NCBI RefSeq assembly: GCF_018139985.1
Contig: NZ_JAGSOU010000027.1
Span: 1 to 32,186, forward strand
Length of the DNA: 32,186 nucleotides
Direction: 5' to 3'
DNA from: Actibacterium sp. MT2.3-13A
Lineage (GTDB): Bacteria; Pseudomonadota; Alphaproteobacteria; Rhodobacterales; Rhodobacteraceae
Both the position numbers and the translations under genes were made by a program. A model generated the notes under the pieces. The model was not told the DNA's origin, did no database searches, and saw only the letters and a program-made list of their open reading frames with translations. This document shows, one piece after another, positions 16,644 through 25,171 of the stretch; positions within the stretch are counted from its first letter, which is position 1, and each line of letters opens with the position of its first letter.

Positions 16644-16663
16644 ATAATCTTGTTGAAGATTAT
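16644..16663. promoter_or_regulatory. Perfect palindrome in the divergent Ppx / one-carbon control region
   Basis: ATAATCTTGTTGAAGATTAT is an inverted repeat of 8-bp arms with a 4-bp spacer. It is AT-rich within a GC-rich 228-bp intergenic region (16575-16802). It lies 140 bp before the virulence-factor start and 70 bp before the phosphatase start. It is a candidate operator, and its TAATCT could also be a -10 element. No B12 or SAM riboswitch could be recognised in this leader. Confidence 0.5.
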
Positions 16664-16802
16664 TCCGATGCTGCCCTCTTGGCCGCCACGGCCCTGCTGG
16701 CATAGACCCTAGGTCGCGGACCGTGCCCGTCATGTCGAAATCCGGCGCCGGCCGCCCGCATCCGCGGCGTAGAAGCGAAGCAGAAGCAAGAGGGAATCAG
16801 CG

Positions 16803-17099
16803 ATGCCCGAGGTCACGATCGTTTACTGGCGCGACATCCCGGCCCAGGTCATCGTCGGCAAGGGCCGGCGCGGGTCCAAGCGCGTGCTGGCCGAACGGTT
16901 CGAACAGGCCATCGACCGCTGCGCGATGCGCGTCGGCGCGCGCGACACCGATGCCTATCTCGCGGAATGGCGCAAGGCCGCGCCCTATTCCGTGGACGGC
17001 GCGCCGGACGAGATCGCCGAGGCCGAGGCCGCGCGGCTGGAGGCTGAGTTCGACGACGAACGGCTCAAGGCGCTGATCCTGAATGACGGATGGACATGA
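16803..17099 (+). CDS. Small 'virulence factor' domain protein
   Basis: A 98-aa protein matching from memory the small family labelled virulence factor (PF13769). It starts PEVTIVYWRDIPAQVIVGKGRRG and ends DDERLKALILNDGW. AGAGGGAATC lies just upstream of the ATG. It is acidic in the second half (DEIAEAEAARLEAEFDDE) and has no signal peptide, so it is cytoplasmic. The family name is historical and carries no known biochemical role. Its 3' end comes 26 bp before the MetF-like gene, and it heads the same operon. That suggests a role in the tetrahydrofolate/corrinoid pathway rather than virulence. Confidence 0.75.
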   Translation: MPEVTIVYWRDIPAQVIVGKGRRGSKRVLAERFEQAIDRCAMRVGARDTDAYLAEWRKAAPYSVDGAPDEIAEAEAARLEAEFDDERLKALILNDGWT

Positions 17100-17125
17100 C
17101 CCTGCGACAGCTTTGGGAGGCCGCA

Positions 17126-18052
17126 ATGGCACTGCTGAACTTCCGACGGCGCGAAAGCGCCCCGCCCCCGGCGAACCGGCAGATCGAGGCCCTGCTTGAG
17201 GGCTATTCGATCGAGGTGATGCCGCGCACCGCCGCCAGCATCGCGGATTTCCGCGACCTGCTGCCCGCCGGCACCCGCGTCTACATCGCCCATATCGAGG
17301 GAACGCCGATCGGGGACATGGTGGCCACCGCGCGCCGCCTGACCGATGAGGGCTACGCCCCGATGCCGCATTTCCCGGCGCGCATCATACGGGACCGGGT
17401 AATGCTGTCCGACTGGATCGCGCGCTACCAGGGCGAGGCGGGCGTCGAACAGGCGCTGCTGCTGGCCGGCGGCCTTTCCCAGCCGCAGGGCGCGTTCCAC
17501 TCCTCCATGCAGATGCTGGAGACGGGGCTCTTCGACAAGGCGGGCTTCACCCGCCTGCACGTCGCCGGCCACCCCGAGGGCAACCGCGACATCGACCCGG
17601 ACGGCTCGGACCGCAACGTGATGGAGGCGCTGCGCTGGAAGCAGCGGTTCTCCGAAACCACGGACGCCGAGATGGCGCTGGCCACCCAGTTCTGCTTCGA
17701 GGCGGGGCCGGTGATCGCCTGGGCCGACCGCCTGAAGGCCGAGGGCATCGATCTGCCCATCCATATCGGCGTGGCGGGCCCGGCCAAGCTGCAGACCCTG
17801 GTGAAATTCGCCGTCACCTGCGGCGTCGGCCCCTCGATCCGGGTGCTGCAAAAACGCGCCCGGGATGTTACCAAGCTGGTGCTGCCCTTCGAGCCCACCG
17901 AATTCCTGGCCGAGCTGGCCGCGCACAAGGCCGCCAACCCCGGCTGCACCATCGCGCGGGTGCATTTCTTCCCGCTCGGCGGGATCAAGACCAACGCCCA
18001 ATGGGCGATCGACAATGGCGGCCGCTCGGCCGTCCCCGCCAACCAGAGATAA
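17126..18052 (+). CDS. MetF-like methylenetetrahydrofolate reductase
   Basis: A 308-aa TIM-barrel flavoenzyme family member that would reduce 5,10-methylene-THF to 5-methyl-THF. The ATG at 17126 is preferred because GGGAGG sits 5 nt before it. Frames from 17090 would overlap the previous gene. Recognisable parts are SIEVMPRTAASIADFRDLLPAGTRVYIAHIEG (strand 1 with the catalytic-Glu region), GYAPMPHFPAR, QALLLAGGLSQPQGAF (flavin-binding loop), RLHVAGHPEGNRD, FCFEAGPVIAWADRL and PIHIGVAGPAKLQTL. It is divergent from classical MetF and belongs to the version linked to corrinoid methyltransferase clusters in alphaproteobacteria. It lies 9 bp before the methyltransferase gene, whose substrate it makes. 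Confidence 0.85.
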   Translation: MALLNFRRRESAPPPANRQIEALLEGYSIEVMPRTAASIADFRDLLPAGTRVYIAHIEGTPIGDMVATARRLTDEGYAPMPHFPARIIRDRVMLSDWIARYQGEAGVEQALLLAGGLSQPQGAFHSSMQMLETGLFDKAGFTRLHVAGHPEGNRDIDPDGSDRNVMEALRWKQRFSETTDAEMALATQFCFEAGPVIAWADRLKAEGIDLPIHIGVAGPAKLQTLVKFAVTCGVGPSIRVLQKRARDVTKLVLPFEPTEFLAELAAHKAANPGCTIARVHFFPLGGIKTNAQWAIDNGGRSAVPANQR

Positions 18053-18061
18053 GGAACACCC

Positions 18062-19018
18062 ATGACCCGCACCGTCATCGAGTCCAGGACCAAGACCGTC
18101 ACCATCGGCTTCGACGAGCCGTTCTGCGTGATCGGCGAACGCATCAACCCCACCGGCCGCAAGAAGCTGGCCGCCGAACTGGAGGCCGGCGATTTCTCCA
18201 CCGTCGAAAGGGACGCGCTGGAGCAGGTCGCCTGCGGGGCGATGGTGCTCGATGTGAACGCGGGGGTGGTCTACAACTCCAACCCCAACCCCAACGAGAC
18301 CGAGCCGCCGCTCATGCGCAAGATGATCGAGCTGGTGCAGGGGCTGGTGGACGTGCCGCTCTGCATCGACAGCTCGGTGCCCGGCGCGCTGGAGGCGGGG
18401 CTGGAGGCGGCCGAGGGGCGGCCGCTGCTGAACTCGGTCACCGGCGAGGAGGAGCGCATGGAGCTCGTGCTGCCGCTGGTCAAGAAATACAACGTGCCGG
18501 TGGTGGCGATTTCCAACGACGACACCGGCATCTCCGAGGATCCCGACGTGCGCTTCGCCGTCGCCAAGAAGATCGTCGAGCGCGCCGCCGATTACGGCAT
18601 CCCCGCGCATGACATCGTGGTCGACCCGCTGGTCATGCCGGTGGGCGCGATGGCGACCGCCGGCCAGCAGGTCTTCGCCCTTGTGCGCCGGCTGCGCGAC
18701 GAGCTGGGCGTCAACACCACCTGCGGCGCCTCGAACATCTCCTTCGGGCTGCCCAACCGGCACGGCGTCAACGCCGCCTTCCTGCCCATGGCGATCGGCG
18801 CGGGCATGACCTCGGCCATCATGAACCCGGTCCGGCCGGTGGAGATGGAGGCCGTGCGCGCCGCCAACCTGCTGATGAACCACGACCCGAACGGGGCCGA
18901 ATGGATCCGGTTCGCGCGCGTGCTGGACGCGGTGAAGGAGGGCACGCCCTTTCCCGAGGCGTCGCAGGCCGCCGCCGCGGGCGGCGGGCGCGGCGGACGG
19001 CGCCGGCGCCGCGCGTAA
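18062..19018 (+). CDS. Methyltetrahydrofolate:corrinoid methyltransferase (pterin-binding)
   Basis: A 318-aa pterin-binding TIM barrel, equivalent to the folate domain of MetH or to AcsE/MtgA-type enzymes. Motifs are FCVIGERINPTGRKKLAAEL (family start), MVLDVNAGV, PLCIDSSVPGALEAGL, LLNSVTGEEERMELVLPL, VAISNDDTGI and TTCGASNISFGLP. It would pass the methyl group of 5-methyl-THF to a cob(I)alamin protein. That B12-binding partner and a homocysteine-binding domain are not fused and not in the window. The last 16 residues are a low-complexity Gly/Arg tail ([12 protein letters not shown]) that lies outside the barrel. The same kind of tail ends the reactivase at 19394-21436. AAGGA precedes the ATG. 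Confidence 0.9.
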   Translation: MTRTVIESRTKTVTIGFDEPFCVIGERINPTGRKKLAAELEAGDFSTVERDALEQVACGAMVLDVNAGVVYNSNPNPNETEPPLMRKMIELVQGLVDVPLCIDSSVPGALEAGLEAAEGRPLLNSVTGEEERMELVLPLVKKYNVPVVAISNDDTGISEDPDVRFAVAKKIVERAADYGIPAHDIVVDPLVMPVGAMATAGQQVFALVRRLRDELGVNTTCGASNISFGLPNRHGVNAAFLPMAIGAGMTSAIMNPVRPVEMEAVRAANLLMNHDPNGAEWIRFARVLDAVKEGTPFPEASQAAAAGGGRGGRRRRRA

Positions 19019-19047
19019 CGCCGTGTTAACCGCCCCCGTGACAGGGT

Positions 19048-19070
19048 GCGGGGCATGCAGAATGCCCCGC
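19048..19070 (+). promoter_or_regulatory. Hairpin over the start of the 76-aa gene
   Basis: GCGGGGCAT (19048-19056), loop GCAGA, ATGCCCCGC (19062-19070) is a perfect 9-bp stem. It contains the first two bases of the ATG at 19055 in its left arm. In RNA it would hide the start codon. It could instead be a terminator-like element after the methyltransferase gene, though no T-run follows. Confidence 0.55.
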
Positions 19071-19285
19071 ACCGCAACAACGCCGATTTCTGGATCGCGA
19101 CCGTCTTCAGCGCCAAGGCCGTGGCCCGGGGCGCGGTGGTGCGCCGCTCGGTCCACTGGGTGGCGCGCGAAATCGGCGTCGAACGTTTCGTGGACGAGGT
19201 GCGCGGGCGCGGCTATCACATGGTCGAAACCGGCGGCCAGTTCATCGTCATCTGCAACAGGAACCCTGTGCGCATCATCTGCTGA
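19055..19285 (+). CDS. Small unknown protein in the corrinoid cluster
   Basis: A 76-aa protein (ATG at 19055; a GTG at 19046 would add three residues) with no recognised family: MQNAPHRNNADFWIATVFSA, then VVRRSVHWVAREIGVERF, VDEVRGRGYHMVETGGQFIV and ending CNRNPVRIIC. Amphipathic helices are followed by a beta-hairpin-like end with two cysteines. It has no signal peptide. It lies 36 bp after the methyltransferase and is followed by the tandem palindromes before the reactivase. Same strand and tight placement imply a link to the cluster. No function is proposed. Confidence 0.65.
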   Translation: MQNAPHRNNADFWIATVFSAKAVARGAVVRRSVHWVAREIGVERFVDEVRGRGYHMVETGGQFIVICNRNPVRIIC

Positions 19286-19286
19286 T

Positions 19287-19331
19287 CAATTTTTCTGCGA
19301 AAAATTGCCTCGATTTTTCGCGGAAAAATCG
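19287..19331. promoter_or_regulatory. Tandem palindromes upstream of the corrinoid reactivase
   Basis: Two perfect palindromes stand in tandem with a 24-bp period. The first is CAATTTTTC-TGC-GAAAAATTG (19287-19307). The second is CGATTTTTC-GCG-GAAAAATCG (19311-19331). They share the pattern CRATTTTTC-N3-GAAAAATYG and end 62 bp before the reactivase ATG. This is the sharpest AT-rich island in this GC-rich block. Paired near-identical dyads with about two helical turns between centres are typical of cooperative repressor sites. The alternative is a double transcription terminator for the upstream genes. Confidence 0.7.
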
Positions 19332-19393
19332 TATCTCGCACTGTGGCCCGAGGGTCCCGCATTGCCGGCAGGCGCCGGCTGAGGCACGCATCC

Positions 19394-21436
19394 ATGTCCG
19401 ACTCCGATCCGCTCGTCATCTTCACGCCCTCGGGCAAGCGCGGCCGCTTTCCCGTGGGCACCCCCGTCCTGACCGCCGCCCGGCAGCTGGGCGTCGACCT
19501 CGATTCGGTCTGCGGCGGGCGCGGGATCTGCTCGAAATGCCAGGTCAGCCCCTCCTTCGGGGAGTTTCCCAAGCACGGCGTCACCGTGACCGGGGACTCG
19601 CTGAGCCCGTTCAACGCGGTCGAGAAGCGCTATGACGAAAAGCGCGGGCTGAAGCCCGGCCGCCGCCTCGGTTGCCAGGCCCAGATCATGGGCGACGTGG
19701 TGATCGACGTGCCGCCCGAAAGCCAGGTGCACAAGCAGGTGGTGCGCAAGGCCGCCACCGCGCGCGCCATCACCCTGGACCCGGCCACGCATCTCTACCT
19801 CGTCGAGGTGGAGGAGCCCGACATGCACGAACCCTCGGGCGATTTCGAGCGTCTGTCCGCCGCACTCGAGGCGCAATGGGGCATCGCGGGGCTGACCGCC
19901 CCCCTTCCCCTGCTCGCCCGCCTGCAACCCGCGCTGCGCAAGGGCGACTGGCGGGTAACGCTGGCGGTGCACACCCCCCGCGCCGGCGCGGCGCCGGAAC
20001 TGCTGGAGATCTGGCCCGGCTTCTACGAGGGCGGGATCTATGGCCTCGCCATCGACCTCGGCTCCACCACCATCGCCGCGCATCTGTGCAACCTCGCCAC
20101 CGGAGAGGTGCTGGCCTCCTCGGGGATCATGAACCCGCAGATCCGCTTCGGCGAGGATCTGATGAGCCGCGTCTCCTACGCCATGATGAACCCGGGCGGC
20201 GCGGCCGAGATGACCGCCGCCGTGCGCGCCGCGCTGAACGACCTGGCCCAGGGCATCGCCGAGGAGGCCGGCGTCGCCCCCGACGCGATCGTCGAGACCA
20301 CCTTCGTCTGCAACCCGGTGATGCACCACCTGCTGCTGGGCATCGATCCGGTGGAACTGGGCCAGGCGCCCTTCGCGCTGGCCACCTCGGGGGCGCTGAA
20401 CCTGCCGGCGGCCGCCCTGGGGCTCAGCGCGATCAACCCCGCCGCGCATGCCTATATCCTGCCCTGCATCGCGGGCCATGTGGGCGCCGACGCCGCCGCC
20501 GTCGCGCTGTCCGAAGAGCCGCACAAATCCGACGACCTGGTGCTGATCGTGGACGTGGGCACCAACGCCGAGCTGCTGCTGGGCAACCGTGCCCGGGTGC
20601 TGGCCTGCTCGTCTCCCACCGGCCCGGCCTTCGAGGGCGCGCAGATCAGCGCGGGCCAGCGCGCCGCGCCCGGCGCGATCGAGCGGGTGGAGATCGACCC
20701 CGCCACCAAGGCGCCGCGCTTCCGCGTGATCGGCTGCGAGCTGTGGTCGGACGAGGACGGCTTCGACGCGGCCACCGCGGCGACGGGCATCACCGGAATC
20801 TGCGGCTCCGGCATCATCGAGGCGGTGGCCGAGATGCGCATGGCGGGTCTCCTGGACGCCTCGGGCCTGATCGGCTCGGCCGAGCAGACGGGCAGCGCGC
20901 GGTGTTTCCCCGAGGGGCGGACGCATTCCTACCTGCTGCATGACGCCAGCGCCGAGGGCGGGCCGCGCATCGCGGTCACGCAGGGCGATATCCGGGCCAT
21001 CCAGCTGGCCAAATCGGCGCTTTATGCCGGCGCGCGGCTCTTGATGGACGAGATGGGCGTGGACACGGTCGACCGGGTGGTGCTGGCCGGCGCCTTCGGC
21101 GCGCATATCAGCCCGAAACACGCCATGGTGCTGGGGATGATTCCCGACGCGCCGCTGGACAAGGTGACAAGCGCCGGCAACGCCGCCGGAACGGGCGCGC
21201 GCATCGCGCTGTGCAACCGCGCCGCGCGCGCCGAGATCGAGCAGGTGGTGCGCCGGATCACCAAGGTCGAGACCGCCGTCGAGCCGCGTTTCCAGGAGCA
21301 TTTCGTGGCCGCCAATGCCATCCCGCACGCCACCGCGCCCTTCCCGGAACTGGCCAAGACCACGCCCCTGCCGCAGGTCAATTTCAACACCGGAGGTGGT
21401 GGTGAGGGCGGCCGGCGCAGACGCCGCCGCGGATAG
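19394..21436 (+). CDS. Ferredoxin-ASKHA corrinoid reactivase (RamA/RACo-like)
   Basis: A 680-aa protein of the family that reductively reactivates cob(II)alamin in corrinoid methyltransferase systems using ATP. The N-terminal [2Fe-2S] domain (about 1-95) has SVCGGRGICSKCQV, with a further Cys at RRLGCQAQ. A linker domain (about 95-205) follows, then the ASKHA/DUF4445 ATPase region. It opens IYGLAIDLGSTTIAAHLC (phosphate-1). LVLIVDVGTNAELLLG (phosphate-2), GICGSGIIEAV and VVLAGAFGAHISPKHA (adenosine motif) follow. The end is GGGGEGGRRRRRRG. MSDSDP at 19394 is the chosen start, since it aligns with the ferredoxin fold; the frame extends back to 19343. Genetic work in the roseobacter Phaeobacter inhibens (from memory) linked such a protein to B12-dependent methionine synthesis where MetH lacks its own reactivation domain. 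Confidence 0.9.
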   Translation: MSDSDPLVIFTPSGKRGRFPVGTPVLTAARQLGVDLDSVCGGRGICSKCQVSPSFGEFPKHGVTVTGDSLSPFNAVEKRYDEKRGLKPGRRLGCQAQIMGDVVIDVPPESQVHKQVVRKAATARAITLDPATHLYLVEVEEPDMHEPSGDFERLSAALEAQWGIAGLTAPLPLLARLQPALRKGDWRVTLAVHTPRAGAAPELLEIWPGFYEGGIYGLAIDLGSTTIAAHLCNLATGEVLASSGIMNPQIRFGEDLMSRVSYAMMNPGGAAEMTAAVRAALNDLAQGIAEEAGVAPDAIVETTFVCNPVMHHLLLGIDPVELGQAPFALATSGALNLPAAALGLSAINPAAHAYILPCIAGHVGADAAAVALSEEPHKSDDLVLIVDVGTNAELLLGNRARVLACSSPTGPAFEGAQISAGQRAAPGAIERVEIDPATKAPRFRVIGCELWSDEDGFDAATAATGITGICGSGIIEAVAEMRMAGLLDASGLIGSAEQTGSARCFPEGRTHSYLLHDASAEGGPRIAVTQGDIRAIQLAKSALYAGARLLMDEMGVDTVDRVVLAGAFGAHISPKHAMVLGMIPDAPLDKVTSAGNAAGTGARIALCNRAARAEIEQVVRRITKVETAVEPRFQEHFVAANAIPHATAPFPELAKTTPLPQVNFNTGGGGEGGRRRRRRG

Positions 21437-21447
21437 TCGGCTTTCGC

Positions 21448-21476
21448 TTGACCGGGGCCGCGGCTTTGACTATCTC
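21448..21476 (+). promoter_or_regulatory. Putative promoter of tRNA-Gly
   Basis: TTGACC at 21448-21453 and TATCTC at 21471-21476 are spaced 17 bp. The -10 ends 10 bp before the tRNA. It starts right after the reactivase stop codon. Confidence 0.6.
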
Positions 21477-21486
21477 AAGGCTCCGG

Positions 21487-21560
21487 GCGGGTGTAGCTCA
21501 ATGGTAGAGCAGGAGCTTCCCAAGCTTAAGACGAGGGTTCGATTCCCTTCACCCGCTCCA
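21487..21560 (+). tRNA. tRNA-Gly (anticodon CCC)
   Basis: The acceptor GCGGGTG/CACCCGC pairs perfectly. The D arm is GCTC/GAGC. The anticodon stem GGAGC/GCTTA (outer pair mismatched) carries loop TTCCCAA, giving anticodon CCC. The T arm is GAGGG/CCCTT with loop TTCGATT. The discriminator is T and CCA is encoded. Confidence 0.95.
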
Positions 21561-21643
21561 GATTTCCCGGTAAGCAGAGTCCGACCGATCCGCATCCGCC
21601 GCCATGCGCGCGCGCGGCATTTCGAGCAAGGGGACGACCGGCC

Positions 21644-22186
21644 ATGAAGCCCGGCAGGGACATCGACGAGATCTGCTACCCGTTCATCTGCGAGACCTCG
21701 GCGCTGTGCGATTTCGAGGTGGTGACGGACGAGCTGTGCGGCCATATCGGCGCCGCGCTGTCGCTGCTGCCCGACGACATGCCCGACCTCGCCGCCGACC
21801 TCGACCGGCTGCAGCCGCTGGCCTTCCACGTCAACGGCTCGATCCGCGGGCGGCTGGCGATCGCGGAGACCGACATCGTCTGGCTGAAATCGCGGCTCGC
21901 GCATTACCGCGCCGAAGTGGCCGACGGCGTGGACGGCTTCGTCCTGCCGCGCGGCGACATGCCCGTGCCCTTCCTCAACCTCGCCCGTTCCGCCGCGAAA
22001 AAGGCGATCCGCCTGATGGTGCGGATCGAGGAGGAGGGCCGCGCGGTGCCCGCCGAACTGCCGCGCATCTGCAACGTGATGTGCAACTTCCTGTTCACCG
22101 TGATCCTGGTGATCAACAGGCGCCGCGGGTTCGATGAAACCCCCTTCGTCAGCAAGAGCTACGGCCGCGCCTCCCCTTCCACCTGA
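21644..22186 (+). CDS. Divergent cobalamin-adenosyltransferase-like (PduO-fold) protein
   Basis: A 180-aa helical protein whose layout follows the PduO/MMAB adenosyltransferase fold: VVTDELCGHIGAAL (compare TVDELNAxIG), LQPLAFHVNGSI, WLKSRLAHYR, GFVLPRGD (compare FILPGG, residues 99-105), LNLARSAAKKAIRLMV (compare LHxARTVxRRAER, 111-126) and CNVMCNFLFTVILVIN (compare LNRLSDFLFxxAR, 143-158). The N-terminal ATP loop TGDxGxT is absent. The catalytic RRAER has become KKAIR, and RLSD has become VMCN. It therefore probably binds a corrinoid or a partner without adenosylating it. It follows the reactivase and tRNA-Gly on the same strand. Family assignment is by eye from motif order. Confidence 0.6.
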   Translation: MKPGRDIDEICYPFICETSALCDFEVVTDELCGHIGAALSLLPDDMPDLAADLDRLQPLAFHVNGSIRGRLAIAETDIVWLKSRLAHYRAEVADGVDGFVLPRGDMPVPFLNLARSAAKKAIRLMVRIEEEGRAVPAELPRICNVMCNFLFTVILVINRRRGFDETPFVSKSYGRASPST

Positions 22187-22199
22187 TACCGAAACGCCG

Positions 22200-22670
22200 A
22201 TGACCCTGCCCTATCTCACGCCCCTCGACGCCGACACCCAGCGCGCCCACGGCATCGCCGCGCCCTGGCCGCTGGCCATCGCCGACCGCGTGCGGTTCTC
22301 CGAGCTTGACCCGCTGAACCACGTCAACAACGCCGCCTACCTGAGCTGGTTCGAGGGGATACGGATCCACTATTTCCGGGACTGGGACATCTCGCATTAC
22401 CGCCCCGGCGATCCGCGGCTGGTGATCCGCCGCGCCGAGGTCGATTACCTGCGCGAGATGCGGCTGGACGAGGATTACATCCTGACCGCGCGCACCGTCA
22501 GCTTCCGCACCACCAGCTTCACCATGGAATACGCGCTCTGGGCGGGAGATCTGCGCGCCACCGGCGCGGCGGTGGTGGTGATGCTCGCCCCCGACGGGTC
22601 GGGCAAGATGCCCCTGCCCGACGCGCTGCGCCAGCGCTTCGAGCAGGTCGACGGCGCGCGCGCCGCCTGA
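22200..22670 (+). CDS. Acyl-CoA thioesterase, hotdog fold (4HBT)
   Basis: A 156-aa hotdog-fold thioesterase. The catalytic motif is visible as RVRFSELDPLNHVNNAAYLSWFE, the FSExDxxxHVNN signature of 4-hydroxybenzoyl-CoA/YbgC-like enzymes. RRAEVDYLREMRLDEDYILTARTV and the strand AVVVMLAPDG follow, as expected. It would hydrolyse acyl-CoA thioesters in the cytosol; the chain-length preference is unknown. The ATG at 22200 fits the family start. It lies 13 bp after the adenosyltransferase-like gene, so the two may be co-transcribed. Confidence 0.87.
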   Translation: MTLPYLTPLDADTQRAHGIAAPWPLAIADRVRFSELDPLNHVNNAAYLSWFEGIRIHYFRDWDISHYRPGDPRLVIRRAEVDYLREMRLDEDYILTARTVSFRTTSFTMEYALWAGDLRATGAAVVVMLAPDGSGKMPLPDALRQRFEQVDGARAA

Positions 22671-22736
22671 GCGGGCATTGCCCCGCCCGCCCGCCGGTGC
22701 GATAACGCGCGCCAAGCCCCGCGCCGGAGACCCCGC

Positions 22737-23524
22737 ATGGAAAAACGCGTCTACCTGAACACGCCCGAACGGGCCACGCCGCTGACCCGGGCGCTGGCGC
22801 TGGTCTTTCCGCGCTACCGCGCGCATCTGGCGATCGCGCGCTACCCCGAGGCGCTGCACGGGCCGCTGCGCAACATGATCCTGACCACGGACAAGAAATT
22901 CCTGTTCGTGCGCAACCTGAAATGCGCCTGCACCTCGGTCGCGCAGGTGATGTATTACTACGGCGAGGGGCGGTTCTACCCGCGCTCGATCCACCGCGCG
23001 CAGAAGGGCATCCTGGCCGCACGCTACCACTGGCACGAGGTGGAGCCGGTGTGGAAGGCGGGCACGGCCTTCACCTTCACCTTCACCCGCCACCCGGAAA
23101 ACCGCGCCTATTCGGCCTTCACCAATTTCTTCGTCGACAAGAGCAACATCGCCACGCACAACCACTGGGCCCCGATGAAGGACCACGGCTATGACGAGGC
23201 CAGGGATGTCTCCTACAATTTCGATGTCTTCCTCGACTACGTCGCCCACACGATGGAGATCAGCCCGCTCAGGACCTCGGCGCATTGGCGGCCGCAGGTC
23301 CTGAACATCGGCTACGGCCAGATCGACTATGACTTCATCGGCAAGGTGGAGAACCTGAACGCCGACATCCAGACCGTATTCGAAATGGGGGGCGCGGCCG
23401 GCTTTCCGCCCCGCGAGGTGCTGGAGGCGCGGTTCAACCGCTCGGCGGCGAAGAAACCGCCGCTAACCGAGGCACAGCGCGCCCGCATCCGCACGCTTTT
23501 CGCCGCCGATTTCGAGGCCTTCGG

Positions 23525-23531
<7 letters not shown>
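22737..23531 (+). CDS. Sulfotransferase family protein
   Basis: A 264-aa protein of the carbohydrate (HNK-1-like) sulfotransferase type, which moves sulfate from PAPS to a sugar or other hydroxyl. The 5'-phosphosulfate loop is [19 protein letters not shown], where the Lys and Ser/Thr are in place. The 3'-phosphate site is [18 protein letters not shown] (R and S). The later HWRPQVLNI and [13 protein letters not shown] segments are typical of the family. There is no signal peptide or membrane anchor, so it is probably cytosolic. No PAPS synthesis or polysaccharide genes are nearby, so it looks orphan. Its 3' end overlaps the convergent pgi gene by 7 bp. Confidence 0.85.
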
Positions 23532-25168
<1,637 letters not shown>

Positions 25169-25171
25169 CAA

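Noticed and set aside
16575-16802. Possible cobalamin or SAM riboswitch before the one-carbon operon
   Set aside because: Searched by eye for a B12-box-like or SAM-type core and found none. Only an AT-rich palindrome stands out.
16985-19219. 744-residue minus-strand frame over the methyltransferase genes
   Set aside because: An antisense shadow. The plus strand encodes recognisable folate enzymes with good ribosome binding sites.
19287-19331. Calling the tandem palindromes plain intrinsic terminators
   Set aside because: Stems are A/T pairs rather than GC-rich and no T-run follows the second dyad on the plus strand. Operator sites fit better, though termination is not excluded.
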